Shown piece after piece: positions 24,901 to 36,900 of a stretch of DNA of 64,000 bases (positions are counted from its first letter, which is position 1; each line of letters opens with the position of its first letter). Both the position numbers and the translations under genes were made by a program. Source of the DNA: Saccharina japonica (Eukaryota; Sar; Phaeophyceae; Laminariales; Laminariaceae); NCBI GenBank assembly GCA_008828725.1, contig MEHQ01000190.1:173731-237730 (forward strand). Direction: 5' to 3'. Under the pieces are notes generated by a model. That model saw only the letters and a list, made by a program, of their open reading frames with translations, was not told the DNA's origin and did not search any database.

Positions 24901-24924
24901 CTTTGCTCCTCCTCGCGTCATGTA
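12950..24924 (-). CDS. SEL1L: SEL1L/Hrd3-like ERAD protein, 5' eight exons, 3' end not found
   Basis: Exons on the minus strand are 24924-24616, 21733-21565, 20243-20094, 18522-18435, 16964-16910, 16250-16199, 15600-15425 and 13069-12950. All splice phases agree (0,1,1,2,0,1,0). Exon 1 has a signal sequence (basic residues 2-17, hydrophobic 18-31) and an acidic linker. Later exons encode Sel1 repeats, e.g. HLEAMAALGVMLLHGRG, WFRLAAAEGHAESMWLLGR, MHYEGKGVGNVDFDEANK, WFHRAAATGNARGQHYLG, YGLGVSKDQRRAAQWHSLAA and MMYLGKMCLFGHGFPVDYD. In animals and yeast this lumenal protein joins misfolded substrates to the HRD1 ubiquitin ligase. About 373 residues are recovered; relatives are about twice as long, so the rest should lie below 12,950. 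A weak candidate exon sits near 11,900-11,970. The first ATG could also be at 25,029. Family sure; the symbol rests on signal peptide plus repeats. Confidence 0.85.
13338..14690. repeat. 1.35-kb palindrome centred on a single N
   Basis: The arms 13,338-14,011 and 14,013-14,690 are reverse complements apart from scattered single-base indels. The centre is an isolated N at 14,012, flanked by GCATGC on both sides. Each arm holds a complete M4 MITE (13,730-14,011 and 14,013-14,294) and an M1-like fragment. It lies wholly within SEL1L intron 7. An inverted contig join is the likeliest cause, a real inverted duplication the alternative. Confidence 0.9.
14780..15335. repeat. Two-copy repeat R2
   Basis: Copies at about 14,790-14,935 and 15,190-15,325 share ACACCGTTTTCAG, GGCAGGAAGG, TGCCAGAGAGGCAGGCTCTA, ATGGTGCCGCTCAA and TATTTC(A/G)CTACGGC. 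No coding frame is shared. Confidence 0.7.
17990..18075 (+). repeat. Family P, degenerate copy
   Basis: A G run followed by GTACTCATTTGTTGC and then AGTCATTTGACCATTGACC, with GAGACGGAGCACCG. It is a diverged relative of the dispersed family, in SEL1L intron 4. Confidence 0.55.
18872..19105. repeat. Minisatellite of about 60 bp, four units
   Basis: The unit words are CCGAGATGATAAACGTGTTT, TACGCAAGCTAGGTTTTGTA and CGTGG(G)TAGAAGCC. The last unit carries ACCTGGTATATGG, a short word common in this window. Confidence 0.8.
19230..19342. mobile_element. MITE, family M7, copy 3
   Basis: ACGGGGGGGCCATAGTAAGTAG at the left and CTATGGTCCCCCGT at the right. It is the same family as the 11.6-11.85 kb pair and lies in SEL1L intron 3. 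Confidence 0.7.
19745..19959. mobile_element. MITE-like element, family M14, copy 2
   Basis: TAGGGCCGTTGTTATCGAA at the left faces TTCGATAACGAAGGCTCTTG at the right. The interior is pyrimidine-rich, with TTTTTCAAGAAAAAGAGG. Confidence 0.7.
20802..20989. mobile_element. Small TIR element with internal 32-bp tandem repeats
   Basis: The ends GTGCTTGGTAGGGTATATGT and its partner ACACATACACCCTACTAAAC, plus CTCTGG/CCAGAG, are inverted repeats. The inside is three to four units of TGACCAATATAACCAGGTTT followed by GGAACTCGG. Confidence 0.7.
22228..22489. mobile_element. MITE, family M4, copy
   Basis: GCGTGCTACGACAGAGATAG at the left, GGTGCACCTCTCTATCGTAG at the right. It shares CACTTTTTGGCTGAAAT and GGCTCCTTAACCCAAA with the palindrome copies. 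It lies in SEL1L intron 1. Confidence 0.75.
22985..23190. mobile_element. M4 fragment carrying a nested M1 element (23,029-23,113)
   Basis: The M4 words TTGCAACACGAGAATAAAAG and GATTTTGGGTTA are interrupted by an M1 element. M4 sequence resumes after it with AAGGAGCCCC and CAGCCAAAAAAAGT. In uninterrupted copies TTTTGGGTTAAGGAGCCC is continuous, so M1 inserted at this TTAA. Confidence 0.8.
23396..23823 (+). repeat. Tandem pair of tRNA-derived, SINE-like sequences
   Basis: Both copies (23,396-23,510 and 23,660-23,823) start with AAGGATTACCC(T)GGGCTGGG, then a GATCTTTTACCCCTATA stretch. The A-box-like TAGCTCAGCAGG follows (TAGCTCAGTAGG in copy 2). Copy 1 has a B-box-like GGATTCGAATCTC; copy 2 is decayed there. 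No acceptor stem can form, so they are not working tRNA genes. Confidence 0.65.
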
Positions 24925-25014
24925 GTCTCTTACGTTTGTTGAGCTCTCAACAGCACGACACAAGCTTTGGCAGCTTGCAGAGAGTCGAAGATTTTGTCTA
25001 GGTTTCGTAGAGAC
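24925..25014. promoter_or_regulatory. Putative bidirectional promoter of SEL1L and acyltransferase genes
   Basis: Only 90 bp lie between the SEL1L start codon (24,924, minus) and the first in-frame ATG of the acyltransferase gene (25,015, plus). No TATA box is evident. If translation instead starts at 25,129 or 25,029, the control region shifts or overlaps coding DNA. This is inferred from gene geometry only. Confidence 0.5.
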
Positions 25015-28000
25015 ATGGAAGGCTTTCATTTCTTATCCTCCCGCAACTTTCTCCTCTCGCCCTCGCAGTGCTTAGTCAAAGCAGGCGCGAAACAGCGACG
25101 GGCGGTGGACGAGCTCGAAGAGAACACCATGGAGGTGAGCACGCCATGTGTTGGTCGAATATTTGGCTCGCATGTCTCTCCCCCTTGTCTCGGTAGCTAG
25201 ATGTCTGGGGTGCACCCAAGTCACCCCTCGAATCTCCGCCGAATAAAACTCTTGGTGCTCGAATCGTTTTTCTTGGTAAAAAATGTAAAAAAATATGTGT
25301 TTGAGTGTTTGAGTTGGTCACGCAAGGGGTCTACGGCCTGACCTGGTTGTGCTTGTACGCGTGCCTCGCAAGCTATGGCGCAGAGAGCCGATAGCATGGC
25401 GGCCTCCATATGGAGAGGCTCGCCAGCTCCAGCACTGTGCAGGGGGGGTCGTGCCAATAGCAGTTGCAGTTGAAGTTTATGTTGTGGCCCCCCGCGTATG
25501 CTTTGTCTTTTGTCCAACAAGGGCCCGACCGGAAAGCGGGGCATCCACCCCGTTCAAGCTGTATCGTACATCGACGTGGTGTCGGCCCGATAACCGACCG
25601 GCTGGTATCATACGTCGGGCCTGCAGTGTGCAGAGGCAGAGCGGCGTTGCTCGCCGAGTGGGGCAGTCGGTGCAAACAAAACAGCACCCAGCCCTGAGCC
25701 CAGGAAGAACACGCGTCCGCTGCTGTACTATCTGTTGGCTTGCTGCTTTTCCAGTACAGCAGTATATAGATAGAAGGATGACACAGGTAGCAGCAGCAGT
25801 ACGAGTACGAATAAGTACTCCAAATCTGTAATCGCGGGAAGCTGTACCGCGTGCCGTACCAGTACAATGTACACTACGAACGTACTCGTACGGTATGTAC
25901 TCGTACCGAATACCTGGTGCCTCTTATACTGGTACCTGGTACAGCAGTACTGGTATACTGGTATACAGCAGTATACACGGGTACGCCTGGTGTCTGGTAT
26001 AGTATATATATCCCTGGTACATATCATAAGGATTTTAGCAAGCAGCGTCGTTGCGTACTCGTAATACCTGGTATGTACGTACGTATATACGTACAAGTGG
26101 TGCGCGGTGGTACCAGGTATAAGGTACAGCAGTACCGGTATACGGTAAAGAGTGTTGAGGTCGCACAGGGGGTGTGGTTTTTCCAGCGCTCGTTTTCTCG
26201 ACAACGGTAATGGTACCAATACCGAATAAGGTGTTTTCGGAAGGCTCTCGACCAGATTTTTCCGACAACACGTTCTTGTTCGGTATGTATATGTTGGCAA
26301 CCTTAACCTTCCTGTTCTGGAAAAATCCAGCGCTGCAAAAACCGATCGCACGTGTGCTATGCGAATTCGCCGCCCTTTACGTATGGTATGGTATTTTTAG
26401 CATGTGTTGCAAGAGTGTCGCGCTGCTCTCATGTACCTGGTACATATAGCATCAAGGAGACGGGAGACGAACATTGATCGTGATGGCATCGTGCCTGCGC
26501 TTCTATCATAGATTCCTCCTTGCCTACGAGTGTGCTTCGGCCGGACTATATGCTGTGTACGACTGTTGTTGTTGTTGCTGTTGTTGCTGCTGCTGTGTAC
26601 TGCTGCCGTGTACTCTGGTACTGCTGCTGTGTACGTACTGCTGCTGTTGCTGCTGGCTACTGCTACTGCTGCTGCTGCTGCTGTCGATGGGCGCCTTTTT
26701 CACGCCTCTTGTGCTCTTCGTTCGGCCTGCGACGAAACCCGGGCCGGGGGCCTGGCCCGCTTGGAAGACCTTGGTCGCCCCCCCGAGAAAGCTAAACGCT
26801 ACCAATATGTACGTAGGGCTGTGAGTTGGCTGACTTTAAGTCGCCGACTATAGTTATTAGTTGGCCAGGTACTGGTATTTCAGTCAGTAGGGCTGTGAGC
26901 TGGCTGCCTACAAGTCGCCGACTGGTTATTAGTTGGCATTAGTTGGCTAGGTACTGGTATTTCAGTCAGGAGGGCTGTGAGTTGGCTGACAATAAGTCGC
27001 TGACTATAGTTATTAGTTGACTAGGTACTGGTATTTCAGTCAGCAGGGCTGTGGGTTGGCTGACTATAAGTCGCCGACTATAGTTATTAGTTGGCTAGAT
27101 ACTGGTATTTCAGTCAGTAGGGCTGTGAGTTGGCTGACTACAAGTCGCCGACTGGTTATCAGTTGGCATTAGTTGGCTAGATACTGGTAAAGGGGCTGTG
27201 AGCTGGCTGACTATAAGTCGCCGACTATAGGTATTAGTTGGCTGGGTACTGGTATTTCACTCATTAGGGCTGTGAGTTGGCTGACCATCAGCCGCGACTA
27301 TAGTTAATAGTTGGCTAGGTACTGGTATTTCAGTCAGTAGGGCTGTGAGTTGGCTGACTACAAGTCGGCGACTAGTTGTTATTAGTTGGCTAGGTACTGG
27401 TATTTCAGTCAGCAGGGCTGTGAGTTGGCTGACTACACGTTGCCGACTATAGTTTTCAGTTGGCTAGATATAGTTATTAGTTGGCTAGATATTAAAAATC
27501 GTAGTTGCGTCCTGTAGCACGGTTGTTTGCGGAGTTCCGCTTCTTTGTATCTGACTTGGCGTGTTTGAGGCTCGAAGTGTGTATTTTATATTTTATCGAT
27601 GAAACTACGTAAGTCGGTTAGTTGGCTTACTTTCGCCATCCACCTAATCCAACTAATAACTAATAAGTAGCCGTTAAGTCATTACTCGTATCAGTAAGCC
27701 AACGCACAACTCTAACCCTGCTACTTAAAAATTGACTGTACTGGCGTTTTTTGGGACAAGTTACTTGGAATTTGTGGGGGAACCTTTGTTTACAAGTGGG
27801 TGCAATTGCACTGCTTTGATCTGACTGGCCAACTTGTTCTGTACGTATGCTCGTATACAAAACCCATAATATATTATCTCGTATTATAGACTACGTATAC
27901 CTCGTATATGCCTCAAGAATATTACGCTTGTATATAGAACTGCAAAACTTACCCCTCACTAATTCCAAGTAAATTTCCTCTCAAAACGTTTTGGGGATAA

Positions 28001-30936
28001 ACTATATACTTGAAATCGGATTTGGATTGTCCTGTTACCGCTGAAATGACAAGGTAAAGGTTTGGTTCAAGCATGCATAATGTATGCGTCGTACAAGCTT
28101 TTTAAATATTAGGACCGAACGTACGAGCGTTCAGCACAAGCACTGCTCTCGGCCACCGCCTGACAGCTACGAATGTGTTGCGGCGGGTCACTGCCATCAT
28201 TATCTACCTTTTTTGTCGAGACAAATCGACGTAATGGCTTATTAATAGCCGAATTCGGTATGATATACCAGGTATATACATTCAATCGAAAAACGTTAAT
28301 ATTCGCTCCGATTATTAACATATTTTTTTGTTTTCGTTTTTCTCATTTTTTGTTGTTGACGTTTTCCCCCTTTTCGCCTCCCCCCCCCCCCCCCCCCGCG
28401 CGCGCCTTAACAAAAAATACTCGCAACGTCTGCAGAAGTTCAGCAAGTGGTCCGATCCTTCCTCGGGGTTGAACCCGTTCCTCCCCTTTCCACCGAGGCC
28501 TCCCAGGTCTCTTTTTCTAAGCGTCCCACGCTTCTTGCTGGGGCTATGCCTGGCCCTGGTTCGCATGCCTTTGGCGCTGTCGCTTTTGACACTCGCTTCC
28601 GTGGGGGGGGCGCTGTCGAGGTGGGTTTCACGGATTACATGGGAGGCGTGTGGGGGCGGGGGTTTACTCATGTCACGCATGATCGTAGTCGTACATACGG
28701 CCATAGACCCTCCCATCCCTACAGTCCAGGGACGGAGCATGCCGTGTTTTTCACCGACCAGGCGCGGGGTGGCTCCGAAGGGCTCGTTTTTTAGCTGATG
28801 GGTCGCATGGGAGGCGGTGCTTTTGGCTGTGGGGGTGGGGGGCAGGACGGGGGGGGGGTGGGCTGGTTGCGAAGGGTCAGCTGGGTCGGGCGCTTTCGGC
28901 TGGTCGAACATACCTTCAGTTTAAGCCTGCCCGTCTATACCGCGCTTTGGTCTATATATGTAGAGGCGGGTGTCAGTAGTGTTTACGGCTTGGCCCAGCT
29001 ATTCCGGGGGGGCTAATGTTGTAGTCATAACCGAATATGGTGTGTAAACATTAGGGGGGATGTAAGATTTTTGGGCCCATTGTGGGTGCTGATTCCTAAG
29101 GCCTCCAGTAAGAGTGTAGCTCCTTTGTGACATATCATACGTATTTGCGTTGAATCCCAGCGGGTTGGGGTCATAGGGTTAGTGTTTTAAGTCAACAACA
29201 GCGCTAGCTACTAGCCTGATAGCCTGCGGTAGTGCCTTGTGCTCGTGCAGTCTACTACTTCCCCGCTCCAACGTGCACTCGTCTCGCTGCACAGCGCAAC
29301 AATGGTTCTCTCTCTCCTGGGCACTTACTGCTATAATAGGGGCTATCAAACTATTGAAAACTGCATACAAAAGCCATCCTCTCTCTACAAAGTAACACAA
29401 TAGTATATACCTGGTATATCGTATCCTTAAGTAATCTCTCACATATTTTTGTTCAACAATTTGTCGATCGTCGAAGCTGGGCGAAGGTCTATACAGCCCT
29501 CGGCGGGGTAGGGAGGCGTGTCAAAGCCTGGCACGGAGAGTGGTGGTCTTGAGAGTTGACGCGACGTTCTGTTCTTGCTATATACCCCTACGATACGGCA
29601 TCCAGCACGTCCCACGTTCTGCCACGAACGGATGATTTTATTATTTTTTTGCCTCATGCACGTGCGGAAAAAAACACTGACCTCCGGTGGTGGTCGGTCA
29701 CAAGGGAAGTTGCTAAAAGTACTTACTGTACCTCCGGTGGTTGTCGGGTCGGGTCGAGTAAGGGTGGCCCGACGCGATCCGTGAGAGTTTGAAAACCTCC
29801 CGACCCGACCCGACCCGACCCAACCCGACCCGTGATATTTTGAAAACTTGCTGACCCAACCTGCGGGTCGGGTCATGCATGACCCGTGAAGAGCCCTGGT
29901 TGCCAATAAACACCACTAGATCTTGGTATAGTAACGGGACATTCTCCATTTGTTTTCCCTCGTCACGGCGTAAATGTCTTGTCGAGAAAGTCACACCATC
30001 CATCCATACCATCCATCCATCCATCCATTCACTCATCCATCCATCCATCCATCCATCTATCTATCCATCCATCCATCCATCCATCCATCCATCCATCCAT
30101 CCATCCATCCATCCATTCATCCATCTGATCCATCCATCCATCCATCCATCCATCCATCCACCCATCCATCCATCCATCCACCTGTCCTTCTATCTAATTG
30201 TTTTGTTTGCGGTTTTGTTGGGTGGTTGCTGCTGCTGCTGCTGCTGCTGCTGTTTTCGCGTTTGTCCAGGTATCTGCCGGTCGTAATGGCTGCCTGGGCG
30301 GTGGAGAGAGCGATGAACGGCTTTTCATCGGACCAGGTCTGGGGCACGAGGTTCCTCATCGCCATCCCGCTGCTGGTGAGAGAGACAGGAGAGAGTCGTG
30401 GCGTCGCGGCAGAGCGGGGGGAAAGAGAACCGCGCGAGTATTCTTGTTCCGAGCGTTTTTTTTCTTATTTATTCGTGTGTTTTTTTAGTTTTATTGTCAT
30501 TTTTCATTTTTGTTTTTTCAAGTGGCGGTGTTTTATTTTTGTGTTCCCCCTCGGTTTTCTTGTTTTTTTTTTAGAAATCATTTTTCATAGTGTGGAAAGC
30601 GTGGGAAATAGCTGCTGCCGTAGTCCCAAGAGTTGAAGAGTATTTGTACTACAGCAGTAGTGATACTCCCACGCCTCGGACAGCTCATCGACTCCGACTT
30701 GATGATTTAGATATTTCAGGGCAGATAGATAGATCCCTCTCTGATCTGTATGATCTATTATATAGCCCCATGTCGCCGGATGGGAGCCGTATAATCTACA
30801 TGGTCCATTAATAGCACACGTTTCCCGCGTTGGATCTATGCTAGGCAGATAGGGCACAACTACTCACAACGACGGGTGAGGAAATAGATGATCTACTGTG
30901 GATAGATAGATAGAAGATAAATAGATATATAGATAA

Positions 30937-30998
<62 letters not shown>

Positions 30999-33900
30999 CA
31001 TCGTCTGTCCTAGGTGTGGATTCTTCGAAGTAGTTGTACATGGTTACCACTACGTAGGGCCGCAGGGTTTCTATGCAACCGGGCGTGCTTCTTCCGCGCA
31101 ATGTTCTTCGGTCCTTTACCGTAGCTAGCGCCGGTTTTCCGTCCACGTATATACATGCTGTGCCGGATGACAGCAGTGGTGTGTTATATTCCAGCGTATT
31201 CCTTGTCCATCTATTACTACAGTAGGGCGGTGAGTCGGAGCGAAATTTCGGACACGGTACATATGAAATAAATCGGCAAAACGATCGTCTCCAGTTTTTT
31301 TTCGCTTCCATTCTCGATTGAATGGTACACAGCTGGATCACAGAGGAACTTTTTAGACCTTGGCCCAGCTTCTTCAAACTGGTTGATATATTCTTGTCTA
31401 CGATGAACACGTAACCCTAGCCCTAACCCCGACCTCATGGGATTTTTCTCGGAAAATGCAGATGCCTTGTAGAGTTTTTCATCGTTCGTAGTGTGGTCCA
31501 TTGACCATTTTTGTCGAAAAATCGGGCCTGGTCGTGAACTACAGTTAGGTAGGCGCGTCTCCTTGCTTTTATAGCCGGTACCAGCAATATAAGTGTCCAT
31601 TGACCGTTGTGCCCAGAGATGAATTTCGTTTTTTTCGACCAACCACAACAAAGAAAATTGACAGCAGCCGTCATCATTTTTTTTCATTAGAGACCAAAAC
31701 TCGAAAATAGGAAAAATCGTATGTATGGACCGCAGCATCGAAATAGTATATATATGGGCAGCAGCATCGCAGCAGCAGCAAGAGGAGGTGGAGATGGAAG
31801 GTGGCGATGCCCCGCGCGGGCACATATACTGCTGGTACCGGCAATGAAAGGACCCTGACGCGCACGGCTATAGCTGCTGCAGCTGCTGTTGCTGTGGAGA
31901 TGGCCTCGATCCTTTTCCGTTGGCGTCTGTTCTGTGTTCGTCAAAAACAGGACGGGTCGAGGCATGGCAAATAACCATCCGCAGCAGCAGCAGCAGCAGC
32001 AGCAGCTGCTGTAGCCGAGCGCGTGAGGGTACTTCATTGCCGGTACCAAGAATATAGGTACCCGCCGCGGCATCGCCCCTTTCCATCTCCACCTTCTCTT
32101 GCTTCTGGTGCGGTACTGCGGCCGATATATCCGATGCTGAGGCCCAAGCTCGACAATCGGCTCAATGTGCTGCTCGGTTTATGTTGACAGTTTTTGCTCC
32201 TCCGCCTGGGTTTCGGCCGATTGTCAAGCTTCGGCCTCGGCAGCACATTGGGCAACAGCCTCGTCGCGTGCGCGGGCAGCACTGTCATGACGTCGCTCCA
32301 ACGCATGACTGTCGCGGCGCTCCGCGATGTTCTCACCGCGCTTGTCTCGACCCGCTTCTCCAATCGTTTTTCCCGTGCGAGCGAAAACAGCTCCGTTGCT
32401 TTTTTTAGTCCTGCCGATCCCTCTTCGTTTTTTTTTTGTTTCGTCTCGAATTTTCCATAATACGATGTGGTATAATATTTTATCAGAACAGAGCTTTTTT
32501 TATAAACTCGTACTCTTTACTGGAGTGTGCTATCGGGGTGATTCCTTCTGCTCCGTCTTCGCGATAACCTAAACTTGTGTTCGAGTGCCTCGTTTTCATA
32601 TTTCGGTTGAATAAGTCGACAGGGGACTATTAATAGTGAAGCCTGAAAAACGCTTAAAATCGCATATTTCGCTGTTTTCTTCGTCCGTATAACACGGAAA
32701 AACATTCCGGTGGCGCTGAAACATTAGAACATACCGTTTTACGTAGCTTGGCGTACCTTGGATGCCCAATTCGTGACGTATCAAGAGTTATAGTCGATGC
32801 AATGAAGATTTTCTGGTGTACTACGTATATTCAAGTTATTTTGGGGACAAATGACTTCTTGGTTTTGCTGACGTTTGTCCAGTCTGTTAGATGTTATGTT
32901 TCGTAAAAAAACCATCCATTATATCGTGCCACTTTTTTTTGGTCGGTAAAAGGCAATGGCGGCGACCTAACAGTACAGGACACCTGATAAGAAACTGGCT
33001 AATAAGAAAACCAGGCTTAGATTTAGAGGAATACAAGAAACTCGGGCGTCGTTATCTTGAAATTAGTTGTAGAAAGCACTCTCTTTTTCACATAAGAAAT
33101 CCAGCCTGGACCAGATTTCCTGTTTCTTATTCGGTGTCCTGTGCTGTACTGCTATTAATTAACGTGCGTGTCTGGTGTCACCCTTCCCAAGATGAGACAC
33201 TTCAACCGCCACCCCCTTCTTCTTTTGCGGCTTTCCGTTCCACCGACGACAAAGGAAACTGGTCGTGGGCATATTTAGTACGTGTCACCTTGTTCGTCGG
33301 TCGCCACAAAAAAAAAAGTAATTATAAAGGACAAGCATGGCGGCCGAATAAGCTGGCGTGCAACTAAGGCGATTTCGAAACGTCGGGCCTGGTCGTAAAA
33401 CTACTCTGACAGGCATGCATCACACTCCTACTATACTTGGCCCTCCCGTCGTTTTGACAGGTGTTCGCTCACTTTGGGGTCACGGTGTTCCGGGTGTTGC
33501 TGGTGCGCATCCCGCTGCGCCTGGCGCTGTCGGTGATGGGGATCAAGGTCGAAGAGAAGCACGCGAACCTCAGGCGTCTGGGCTTACGGTGAGACAGAGA
33601 GGGAGGGTGTAGCTGAGAGAGAGAGTGCCAGAGAGAAAGAGAGAGAAAGAGAGATAGTAGCAGAGAGATGAATAGAGTAGCAGAGAGAGAGAAAGCAAGA
33701 GATTAGCAGAGAGAGAATGAGAGTAGCAGAGAGAGAGTGGCAGAGAAAGAGAAAGAGAGTAGCAGAGAGACAGAAAGAGAGTAGCAGAGAGACAGAAAGA
33801 GAGTAGCAGAGAGAGAGACAGCAAGAGAGTAGCAGGGAGAGAGAATGGGAGTAGCAGAGAGACAAAATGAGAATAGCAGAGAGAGAGGGAGTAGCAGAGA

Positions 33901-36900
33901 GGGGGAGTAGCAGAGAGATCGTAGCAGCAGCAGCCCCGACGTCGGGGGAGAGCTTGCCACTTGTTCTTGCAGAAAATGGTTGAAGGGTCACTGTAAGCAA
34001 GGCGAATAATAACTACAGTAACCCTAACCCGAAAGCCCTAAGCCAATCAGACCCAATCAACCATTGGGTATATATCAAATAGCCCCTTCCTTTGTTTTGT
34101 ACACAGTGTGTGCCCACCATTTTCCTTGAGTATCGCTATATCCCAAAATATAAGCACCGTTCGGACACTAATATTCAGTAATATTTTATACAAACGGTCC
34201 TTGTATTTTGGGACAGAAGTGGTATGTTGATAACCGTCTGAGATTTTGCCGTGAGAGAACCGAAACGCCGTCGTTTTGAAGATTGGTGGTTTGCTGCTAT
34301 AGTAATCCTTCTCCGCCGCGGAGTGGAAACCCCTCCCATCTCTTCACGGGACTGGTAGTTGCGCCGCCGCGGAGTGGAAACCTCTCCCCATTTCTTGGCA
34401 TAACTGGTAGTTGCGCCGCCGCGGAGTAGAAACCATTCCCATCTGATGTTGTGAGAGAATGGATTTCAGTAATACGAAGTGTGTGTCTTTTTTTGCTCTC
34501 GATTCCCCTGACATCCCCTGACATCTTTAGTGGCCGGCTCGCTGGCAGCGTCGCGAAAGTTATTGAGACGGTGGATGTTACACCCCATGCGGAGTATATA
34601 CGCACTGAGGCCCCCGGCTCCAACCGAGGCTTTTGTAACCGTCCGACCGTGTGGAAGATGGGTGCCCCCCCCCGCCCCGTCCCCACGCTCTCCCCTTCCC
34701 ACGCTCCCAGCCTCACTTATCCGTGTCTTGTCGCCCTATTTTTCTTGTTTTTATTTTTATGTTATCCTCCGGAGAATTGGTAAACTTGAAGCTTATGCTC
34801 ACCACACATTTCTACATATAAATACGTGTCGTGTTTCAAAGTACACTAGTCGCTCCCGAAGCCCGTCCTTCTCCTCCTCCCCCTCCTCCTCTTCCTCCTC
34901 CTCTTCTCTTATTCCTCCCTCTCTTCCTCCTCATTCTCTTTCTTCTCCTCCTCTTTCTCCTCCTTCTGCACTTTTTCTGTTTTTCTTAAATGTACGACAA
35001 CCGCAATTTTGTTTTGTTTTTTTCTTGATCGTCTTTTTTGTTTTATTTCTTGGTTACTCCGTCGTGAACGAAGGTCACCGAGGGCGGAGCAACCATCGGG
35101 TCGCCCAGGCGTAGGGACCTGTCGCGGCGACATTATTATCCGAAACAGCTGCTCGTTTCTTGAGGTGAGAAACTGAACTGAACTGAACGATCCCGAGGGA
35201 CGAAAATAGCAGACAAAAAAGAAGGGATTTTGTGTTGTGCTTCTGAAGGTATGATACAACGAATATTTTTTTCAAGTTGTTTCGTTAAAGAGGGACACCA
35301 TCAGTGACTTCATGGAGCTACGTACGCAGTGTGAACCGGGTTTTGAGTCATTGAGGGGACGATATGGTACAAACTAGTTATCACGGGTGGGCTAGTGTTG
35401 TAATCAGGACCGACGATGGACCCCAAAGACCATGTATCCCCCCTCTCTTGTTTACACACCACATTTGATTCTGATTACTATTTATTTTCATTTTTCTTCG
35501 TCTTATCCCTTTTTTTATCTTCGCTCTTCTTTTCTCTCTCCTTCCTAGTCGTAAGTCAGATTCGGGGTCACAAAGTAGGCTCTTCTCCACCCTCCCCACT
35601 ACGGTACGGGCCTTGCATTATTATCGCGAAAAGACTTCAGCTCTTTCTTCCCTCGTCAACTCGCATCGAATTGTGCCTACCCACGCTACTAGGCGCTCTC
35701 AGCATTTGCCTCTGATTAGTACTGTACGTTCCCCCTTGATCGTAAGACTCGGGCATGGATGAGTCGGCCAATTGTCTGAATTTCGACGATGTTGGCTACT
35801 TTTGAAAAAAAGGGTCGGTGTGAGCAACCACGCTGCCACCACAGCACAGCACCCTTCGGAGTGGTAGTATATCTACTGTGGGCTTTACTTGTAGAACGAT
35901 ACTTCAAGCAAACTATGTATGCTCTTGAAAAAGACTAGTGAACAGGGACTAAAAATGGGAAAATAACTACCGAAACGGCGTAACAGTATACAGGAGGGAA
36001 CCGAGCCGAACCCAACCCAACCGAATAGTCTAATGAACAGAACTATGTACTTGAAAAAGACTAATGAACAGGGACTAAAAATGGGAAAATAACTACCGAA
36101 ACGATGTAAAAACATAGACTGCAGGAGAAAAGAGACTTTCATGTTGCCAAACTCTTGTCGACACCCAGACCAGTAGTTCTGCGGGCCGGCCGCTCACCGG
36201 TGTTGCCATGGGGTATGTCTGGTAGAGCCCGGTCGGACTCGATTCGGTTCAATTATGTTCGGTGTTCGGTATTATGTTCATTATTCGGTTGGGTTCGGTT
36301 CCGCATGATTCGGTGTGGTGCGGTGCGGTTCGGGTAGGGTAAGGTAGGGTAGGGTGGACTCGGGTCGGCTCAGCTCGGCTCGGCTCGCATGATTCGGTAT
36401 GGCGCGGTGCGGTGCGGTGCGGTTCGGGTAGGGTAGGGTAGGGTAAGGTAGGGTAGACTCGGCTCGGCTCGGCTCGGCTCGGCTCGGCTCGGCTCGGCTC
36501 GGCTCGGCTCGGCTCGGCTCGGCTCGGCTCGGTTCGGTTCGGTTCGGTTCGGTTCCGGTTCCGCTCGGCTCGGCTCGGCTCGGCTCGGCTCGGCTCGGTT
36601 CGGCTCGGCTCGGTTCCGTTCGATTCGATTCGATTCGATTCGGTACGGTGCGGTGCCGTGCGGTTCGGTCTTCCCCACTTTTCCTGTCGCTCTTCAGCAC
36701 GTACACGCTCCCTGTGACTTGTTTTCCTGTCTAACGTCACGCCCGCCCCCACCGTGCTCGTCTTCGTGGTTGATGACGACTCGTGCCCCCGCTGCCTGCC
36801 CGGTGAAAACAAAATGCCCCCCCAAAAGGTACTGTACCTCCAGTCCAAGGTTACCCCGCAGTTCACGGCCATCGCCGCTGGAGGGGACGAGGGGCCGGTG

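Noticed and set aside
29879-30286. His-Pro-Ser-Ile repeat frame
   Set aside because: Pure product of the ATCC microsatellite.
30900-31000. Telomere-like or centromere repeat
   Set aside because: Only an ordinary GATA microsatellite within a MITE; no telomeric motif array anywhere in the window.
32170-32400. Possible plus-strand exon with Gly/Leu-rich hydrophobic frame
   Set aside because: Acceptor present but no fitting donor or phase; acyltransferase exons 3 and 4 join in phase without it.
33570-34000. Leu/Ser-rich minus-strand frames resembling membrane segments
   Set aside because: Product of the GA-rich microsatellite; no start or splice context.
36249-36872. Arg-Ala-Glu-Pro-Ser repeat protein on the minus strand
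   Set aside because: Product of the GGCTC pentamer satellite; the true exon here is on the plus strand.
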